A DNA stretch of 64,000 nucleotides, taken from Leptodactylus fallax (taxonomy: Eukaryota; Chordata; Amphibia; Anura; Leptodactylidae). The position numbers and the translations under genes were made by a program. The first letter of the stretch is position 1; each line of letters opens with the position of its first letter. Below, in pieces: positions 53,192-64,000 of the stretch. The stretch lies in assembly GCA_947044405.1 (NCBI GenBank), contig CAMRHE010000332.1, forward strand, positions 496,001 through 560,000, in the 5' to 3' direction. The notes beneath the pieces were generated by a model. It saw nothing but the letters and a program-made list of their open reading frames with translations, did not search any database and was not told where the DNA came from.

Positions 53192-54778
53192 CAGTGGGGA
53201 AGAAAGTATTTAGTCAGCCACCAATTGTGCAAGTTTTCCCACTTAATAAGATAAGGCCGGCCTGTAATTGTCATCATAGGTAGACCTCAACTATGAGAGA
53301 CAAAATGAGAAAACAAATCCAGAAAATCAGAATAAAATAAGAATTTATTTGCAAATTATGGTGGAAAATAAGTATTTGGTCAATAACAAAAGTTCATCTC
53401 AATACTTTGTTATTTATCCTTTGTTGGCAATGACAGAGGTCAAACGTTTCCTGTAAGTCTTCACAAGGTTGGCACACACTGTTGCTGGTATGTTGGCCCA
53501 TTCCTCCATGCAGATCTCCTCTAGAGCAGGGATGTTTTGGGGCTGTCGCTGGGCAACACGGACTTTCAGCTCCCTCTAAAGGTTTTCTATGGGGTTGAGA
53601 TCTGGAGACTGGCTAGGCCACTCCAGGACCTTGAAATGCTTCTTATGAAGCCGCTCCTTCGTTGCCCTGGCGATGTGCTTGGGATCATTGTCATGCTGAA
53701 AGACCCAGCCACGTTTCATCTTCAATGCCCCTGCTGATGGAAGGAGGTTTGCACTCAAAATCTCACCATACATGGCCCCATTCATTCTTTCATGTACACG
53801 GATCAGTCGTCCTGGTCCCTTTGCAGAGAAACAGCCCCATACATGATGTTGCCCCCGCCATGCTTCACAGTAGGTATGGTGTTCTTTGGATACAACTCAG
53901 CATTCACTCTCCTCCAAACACCACGAGTTGTGTTTCTACCAAACAGTTCTACTTTGGTTTCATCTGACCATATGACATTCTCCCAATACTCTTCTGGAAC
54001 ATCCAAATGCTCTCTAGCAAACTTCAGCCGGGCCCGGATATGTACTGGCTTAAGCAGGGGGACACGTCTGGCACTGCAGGATCTGAGTCCCTGGCGGCGT
54101 AGTGTGTTACTGACGGTAGCCTTTGTTACGTTAGTCCCAGCTTTCTGCAGGTCACTCACTAGGTCCCCCCGTGTGGTTCTGGGATTCTTGCTCACCGTTC
54201 TTGTGATCATTTTGACCCCACGGGGTGAGATCTTGCGTGGAGCCCCTGATGGAGGGAGATTATCAGTGGTCTTGTATGTCTTCCATTTTCTAATTATTGC
54301 TCCCACAGGTGATTTCTTCACACCAAGCTGCTTGCCTATTGCAGATTCAGTCTTCCCAGCCTGGTGCAGGGCTACCATTTTGTTTCTGGTCCTTCCACAG
54401 CTCTTTGGTCTTCACCATAGTGGAGTTTGGAGTGTGACTGAGGTTGTGGACAGGTGTCTTTTATACTGATAACAATGTCACACAGGAGCCATTACTACAG
54501 GTAATGAGTGGAGGACAGAGGAGCCTCTTAAAGAAGAAGTTACAGGTCTGTGAGAGCCAGAAATCTTGCTTGTTTGTAGGTGACCAAATACTTATTTTCC
54601 ACCATAATTTTCAAATAAATTCTATAAAAATCAGACAATGTGATTTTCTGGATTTGTTTTCTCATTTTGTCTCTCATAGTTGAGGTCTACCTATGATGAC
54701 AATTACAGGTCGGCCTCATCTTTTTAAGTGGGAGAACTTGCACAATTGGTGGCTGACTAAATACTTTTTTCCCCACTG
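53192..54778 (-). mobile_element. Tc1/mariner element, family III
   Basis: TA at 53190-53191 and 54779-54780 flank inverted ends CAGTGGGGAAGAAAGTATTT. Length is 1,587 bp, transposase on the minus strand. A terminal piece of the same family is at 62928-63113. Confidence 0.93.
53400..54418 (-). pseudogene. Tc1-family transposase, several lesions
   Basis: Starts at ATG 54418 (MVKTKELWKD), then a frameshift near 54385. The main open part 54378-53803 has the helix-turn-helix (SAIGKQLGVKKSPVGAI), APRKISPRG and WSDETKVELFGR (first catalytic Asp). Another shift near 53800 leads to 53785-53576 with QHDNDPKH (second Asp) and NPIENL, where a TAG interrupts. A further stop occurs near the end (about 53413). 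It cannot make a functional enzyme. Confidence 0.9.
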
Positions 54779-54780
54779 TA

Positions 54781-55666
54781 AAATGTAACTTGAACTGCAA
54801 TTTAGGTTTGATCTAATAGGGTCATTTTCAGCAGTGCTTGTAGCTTGTACCAGTTTTACACCATGCTGTATAGGTTTGCAGCATCTACATTGACTATGTA
54901 CTTTCCTACAGATCATCATTGGTTTTGTTGGACTATTGTTTATCTGTAGGGGGTCTGATAATAAAATCGGCCAATGTTTACTTTTTCACGATTTTTTTAC
55001 CATTTTTTTTTTTTTTTAGAAGAATACCTAAGTGGCAAATGTGTATATCAATTTATTATCCATCTGGGGATTACTATTTGTATTTTCAATGATATCTTCA
55101 ATCATAGTCAGACAGTCCTTTTGGGTCATATTTTTAACCCTTTTGTACGTGTTTTTCAATATTTTTTTAGATATTTTTTTATTTTATTTTGGACTTAATC
55201 AACGCGAGCTTATGACCCGATAATTAATAACCCAATAAACCAATAATTGCAATCCCCGATCTAAGGGCATCACAGACCTGTTCGATCTTGTGTGGCTGAA
55301 CGTCACTTGTCCCTCTAAGGGGTCACATAACTAGTTAGCATGCGGGAGTTTCGTTCATTATCGGAATTAACCAGACAAATCGCTCCACCAACTAAGAACG
55401 GCCATGCACCACCACCCACAGTATCGAGAAAGAGCTATCAATCTGTCAATCCTTTCCGTGTCCGGGCCGGGTGAGGTTTCCCGTGTCTTTCAATATATTA
55501 GAGGGAGAATGTTTCTCCTTATACTTCTTATGGAGGATTTTGGCTTCAACAGTGAATTCTTTATTTTCAGTGCAGATTTTTCTTATCCTTTAATATTGGC
55601 TATAGGGAATATTGTTGAGCCATTTTGGCTATTGATGGCTATTTTATGGTAGATAACTATTAACGT
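54781..55666. other. gene-free stretch, mostly A/T rich
   Basis: Possibly the decayed continuation of the RT relic at 55667-55950, but no motif is readable. Confidence 0.35.
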
Positions 55667-55950
55667 CTACCTTTTTAAAGTAGTTTTAGCGTCAATTTTC
55701 CCTTCTGTAGTGATATATCCTTCGAGATCTAGAACTTCAATGTTTGTTGGGGAGTATTTAAGAGTAAAACCGATTCCCCCTGTGTTTTTATTGAAGGTTT
55801 CTACAAAAAGCTTGGCCTCTTGGGGTGTACCGGGCCAAAGTATAAAGAAATCATCAATAAATCTTTTGAAGACAAATACATGTTTAGACCAAGCGGACGG
55901 TGCGATGTATTGGGACTCGAAACTCCCCATAAACCCCACACTCTATTTTC
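55667..55950 (-). pseudogene. reverse transcriptase fragment with FIDD box
   Basis: Encodes FESQYIAPSAWSKHVFVFKR then FIDDFFILWPGT and a strand resembling the DLEGYI region. FIDD corresponds to the catalytic [YF]xDD of RT. It differs from PLE A-C (YIDDILV) and may be another Penelope-like family. Only ~90 codons remain. Confidence 0.65.
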
Positions 55951-56089
55951 ATTTACAAACATAAAACATATGTAACACGTCTTCATTCTTATACATGGGA
56001 CATAACTGATTTATACATGATTATCTAGAAGTATCTATGGTACATAACATAAAATGTGCAGATTTTTCTGTGAGTAATTTTCTTGTCGG

Positions 56090-56405
56090 CTACATCCTGA
56101 TTCTGACACGTACACTGCAGCTCATCCAGCACTGACCACAACCAGCACAGCAGAGTCCTGTAAACACTGAGCATGTAACCCGGTAACACCTCATCATGTG
56201 ATCCACTAGCTCCTCCCATACATGTGACCGATCGCATAATGGTGACATCATCACAGGTCCTTTAGCTACCTCAGCAGTACAGCCTGGATCCTGACTCCTC
56301 CCACACAGGTGACCGATCACATGATTACGACATAAACAAAGGCCCTTCAGGCCACTAGGAAATAGCACCTACCTCACATACAGTTGTGCAGGTGGAGGTA
56401 GGTGT
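56090..56405 (+). promoter_or_regulatory. putative promoter and 5' non-coding exon of ZNF gene 3
   Basis: Homologous to the blocks at 11265 and 33040. CRE-like site TGACATCA (56243 region). Donor-like GGAG|GTAGGT at about 56394-56403. Confidence 0.5.
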
Positions 56406-56460
56406 ATATTCACCGTCACCGCATCTCAACTGGTTACTGTGACGTTGATATCAAGGGTAA

Positions 56461-56848
56461 GTTAAAGGGGTTGTGTTATTAAGGACATTTATCCTCTATT
56501 CACAGGACAGGGAATAAGTGTCCAATCGTTGGGGGATCCGACTGATGGGTCCCCCAGTGATGAGGAGAACGGGGAACCAAAATTCACCCTAGTGAATGGA
56601 GCAGCGGTGTGATTGTGTGACCAACACTCCATTCACTGCTATGGGGCTGTGGGTGTTGCCGGAGATTACAGTCCTGACAGCCCCATAGCAGCGAATGGAG
56701 TATCGGTCACGCAAGTGCACTGGTGCTCCATTCACAAGGAAGCTTTGGGGTGAATTTTCATCCCCCATTCTCCTCATTACTGGGGGACCCATCAGTTGGA
56801 CCCCCAGCAATTGAATACTTATTCACAGGACAGGGAATAAGGGATAAG
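56461..56848. mobile_element. fold-back MITE
   Basis: GGGTCCCCCAGTGATGAGGA near 56548 returns as its reverse complement TCCTCATTACTGGGGGACCC near 56773. The whole ~388-bp unit is palindromic around about 56660. No coding. Confidence 0.7.
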
Positions 56849-57296
56849 AGTCCTTAAAGAGGACCTTTCACCGCCTCCAGCAATTCAAGTTCTTAGCATT
56901 TATTAATAGGCACCGCTCCACTGATTCTACCACAGTTGGAATTTTCTCTCTAGCCCCCACCATTCCTGAGCAATCAATGCAGTCAGTTTTGGTTCCTGAT
57001 GTGCTAGTTAGACTCTGTAATGTCAGGTGGGCGGTGTCAGGTGGAGCTCTGAATCACACCCCCCAAGGCAGAGGCAGCCAGTGTCAGAGCTCAGAATCAC
57101 ACCCCCTGCCTGAAACCGCTCTCCTGACAATACAGAGCCTAAATAGCTTGTCAGGCACCAAAACTAACAGCATTGATTGCTCAGAAATGGTGGGGGCTAG
57201 AGAAAAAATTCCAACTGTGCCAGAATCAGAGGAGCAGTGACTATTGAATGATGTAAAGAGCTGGACTAGATGGAGGTAGTGAAAGGTCTTCTGGCA
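56846..57296. mobile_element. fold-back MITE related to 46266-46697
   Basis: Ends AAAGAGGACCTTTCACCGCC and GGTAGTGAAAGGTCTTCT are inverted; the interior contains the GGTGTCAGG / CTGAAACCG palindrome. Confidence 0.7.
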
Positions 57297-57620
57297 CAAC
57301 CCCTTCAATCCTAAGTATTCTTCATGCTCAGACACACTATAGGATATCTTGGAGGTATAAAGATTCAAAATAAGACACAAAGATATCAGAGCTGTATAAC
57401 ACCTGCCGTCTTCTATATGTATTGTATGAATAAAGAAAAACTGGTGGATGAAATGCAAGAAATATCATTAAGAAAGAGAATACACAAGATCTACACTATA
57501 TTATATCCTCACAGGTTTTATCTTGTTATAGTTATTATGTTTCTTTACATTTTAGGTTCCTACAACACAGGATCCTCTCTGTGGACATATAAGATCATTA
57601 TCCTGATTGACCTATAAAGG

Positions 57621-62657
<5,037 letters not shown>

Positions 62658-62927
62658 AAAACAGTGTTGTTGATCATAATTCCTACCCATATGTTATCTA
62701 TGGGGTATCAGGAGGACTCTTTTTGAAGTCTTCATTAATGTAGATACAGGAAAATAGATGCATCAGCTATTAATGTTCAAATATCCATTTTGCAAGGGTC
62801 ATGTTAGAGGCCAGGGCTCCATCCGGCTGTCTCTGCATCCATTTGTGCGTTGCCTCTCCATGTCTGAATCATTTATACCAATTGTGTAGGTGTGTCTTAG
62901 GAACGTAGATATTCCTGTCACGATATA
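62658..62927. other. downstream flank of ZNF gene 3
   Basis: Presumed 3'UTR and intergenic sequence; no polyadenylation signal could be singled out. Confidence 0.4.
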
Positions 62928-63113
62928 CAGTGGGGAAAAAAAGTATTTAGTCAGCCACCAATTGTGCAAGTTCTCCCACTTAATAAGATGAGGCCGGCCT
63001 GTAATTGACATCATAGGTAGACCTCAACTATGAGAGACAAAATGAGAAAACACATCCAGAAAATCACATTGTCTGATTTTTTAAGAATTTATTTGCAAAT
63101 TATGGTGGAAAAT
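62928..63113. mobile_element. Tc1 family III terminal fragment
   Basis: TA at 62926-62927, then CAGTGGGGAAAAAAAGTATT. It matches 53192-53370 over 186 bases and stops at the DIRS boundary (63114). Confidence 0.85.
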
Positions 63114-63885
63114 CGTTGATTGTAATGTCAATCTGTATTCCCTTAGTCCAGACAGCAGCACAATATGGGGTATCTCTGCCCCTGTGTGTTGTTTAGGACA
63201 GTGGAACCTTTAATTAGCACCAAATTTAAGGTGCCTCCTACTGGCCCTATAAGAGGGCACCTGAGAACTCCCTCCACTGTGTAAATTATAAAGTAAAAGG
63301 AAACAAGCTTCTAGGGAGGGAAGCCTTGTACTGCTGTCTGGACTAAGGGAATACAGATTGACATTACAATCAATGATTCCCCTTACGTCCGACAGCAGCA
63401 CAATATGGGGAGATAGCAAGTAATTCCCCTAGGGAGGGTTTCCTCGCCTTACAACGTCAAGGACTGTCTGACCAAAGGCAGTTGTCTGGGAACTGCGGAC
63501 GTCTAAACGATAATGTTTAACAAAGGTCAACTGAGATGACCATGATGCAGCCGCACAAATCTGGTCCAAAGGTAAGGACCGGTACTCAGCCCAAGAAGTC
63601 GACAGAGCCCTGGTCGAGTGGGCCGTAGAAAAAACTGGAGGGAGTAACTCCTGAATAAGGAAGGAAGACTTAATTGTCTCCTTGATGCATGTGGATAGAG
63701 TAGGCTTGGAAGCCTTGAGGCCTTTGTTTTTACTCTGCATGTTAATTAGTAGGTTTTCGGCCTTCCTAAACGGTTGAGTGCAGGATAGGTAAATCCGCAG
63801 ACACCTTACCACATCTAAGGTGTGGAGCTTTTCTTCCTCCTCAGAGGTTGGAGTGGGGAAAAACACTGGTAGCGAAATTAGCTGT
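63114..63885 (-). mobile_element. DIRS-type element, terminal part with recombinase C-terminus
   Basis: Inverted arms 63116-63157 and 63331-63372 (TTGATTGTAATGTCAATCTG and its complement) are followed by a direct copy of the CCGACAGCAGCACAATATGG segment at 63386-63408, consistent with DIRS ITR/ICR organisation. The recombinase frame adjoins it. Homology ends near 63885. Confidence 0.8.
63429..63866 (-). pseudogene. DIRS tyrosine recombinase, C-terminal 145 codons
   Basis: Shows HSTRALSTSWAE (H-x-x-R box), LPLDQICAAASWSS and FVKHYRLDV with the nucleophilic Tyr. It is open to its natural end (RRGNPP), but the N-terminal half, with the first catalytic Arg, is absent. It is better preserved than the copy at 40770-41430. 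Confidence 0.85.
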
Positions 63886-64000
63886 GTGATGATTCTGCTT
63901 AAAATGGCTATAATTCAGAGCGGTATTTTGGTCTCTGGGTAGCGTATTTCTCTCTAGTTCCATTTATTCATACTGTGCGCAGCTATAAGCCTAGGTGTAT

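Overview
The window looks like a vertebrate, most likely anuran amphibian, nuclear chromosome. The evidence is C2H2 zinc-finger genes with the 5' exon set and KRAB-type box typical of frog oocyte/XlCOF-like zinc-finger genes, set among Tc1/mariner, Penelope-like (PLE), DIRS, CR1/L2-like, hAT and TTAA-flanked elements. No operons, tRNA, rRNA or CRISPR arrays were recognised.

Host genes. Three paralogous KRAB-like C2H2 genes lie head-to-tail on the + strand. Gene 1 has coding exons from 12392 to 22798, gene 2 from 34187 to 39186, gene 3 from 57621 to 62657. Each repeats the same plan: a conserved promoter/5' non-coding exon block (11265, 33040, 56090), a short first coding exon, a 71-bp minisatellite directly after the first splice donor, a 60-codon second exon, a KRAB A-like exon, one or two short linker exons, and one large finger exon. 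Gene 1 appears open but has lost its canonical exon-5 donor. Gene 2 has a one-base frameshift in an A10 run. Gene 3 has lost most of exon 4 and all of exon 5, but exon 3 and exon 6 have matching phase.

Mobile DNA. 209-1168 and 30509-31786 are TTAA-flanked non-autonomous elements. 3180-11260 is a nested stack: a ~30-bp minisatellite holds a Tc1 copy (3248-4874) and a TIR element (5031-11034). That TIR element carries a decayed gene of an uncharacterised protein family, itself interrupted by a PLE (6408-8603, 15-bp target duplication) and by a Tc1 element with an intact transposase (9016-10664). Further PLEs sit at 13727-16422 (inside the gene 1 minisatellite), 27823-29261 (inside a second PLE family) and 37184-37398. 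A decayed DIRS (40441-46262) is interrupted by a hAT element with an 8-bp target duplication and a 30-bp minisatellite. A 3,063-bp tandem duplication (45198-51323) carries DIRS gag remnants, a fold-back MITE and a 63-bp minisatellite. Another Tc1 (53192-54778) and a second DIRS end (63114-63885) complete the inventory.

Most notable: a complete minimal type I hammerhead ribozyme can be folded by eye at 32865-32911 (minus strand); several PLEs are bounded on both sides by inverted copies of their own 3' end; the ZNF intron-1 minisatellite multiplies a copy of the exon-1 splice donor. All identifications are by reading only; no database search was run.
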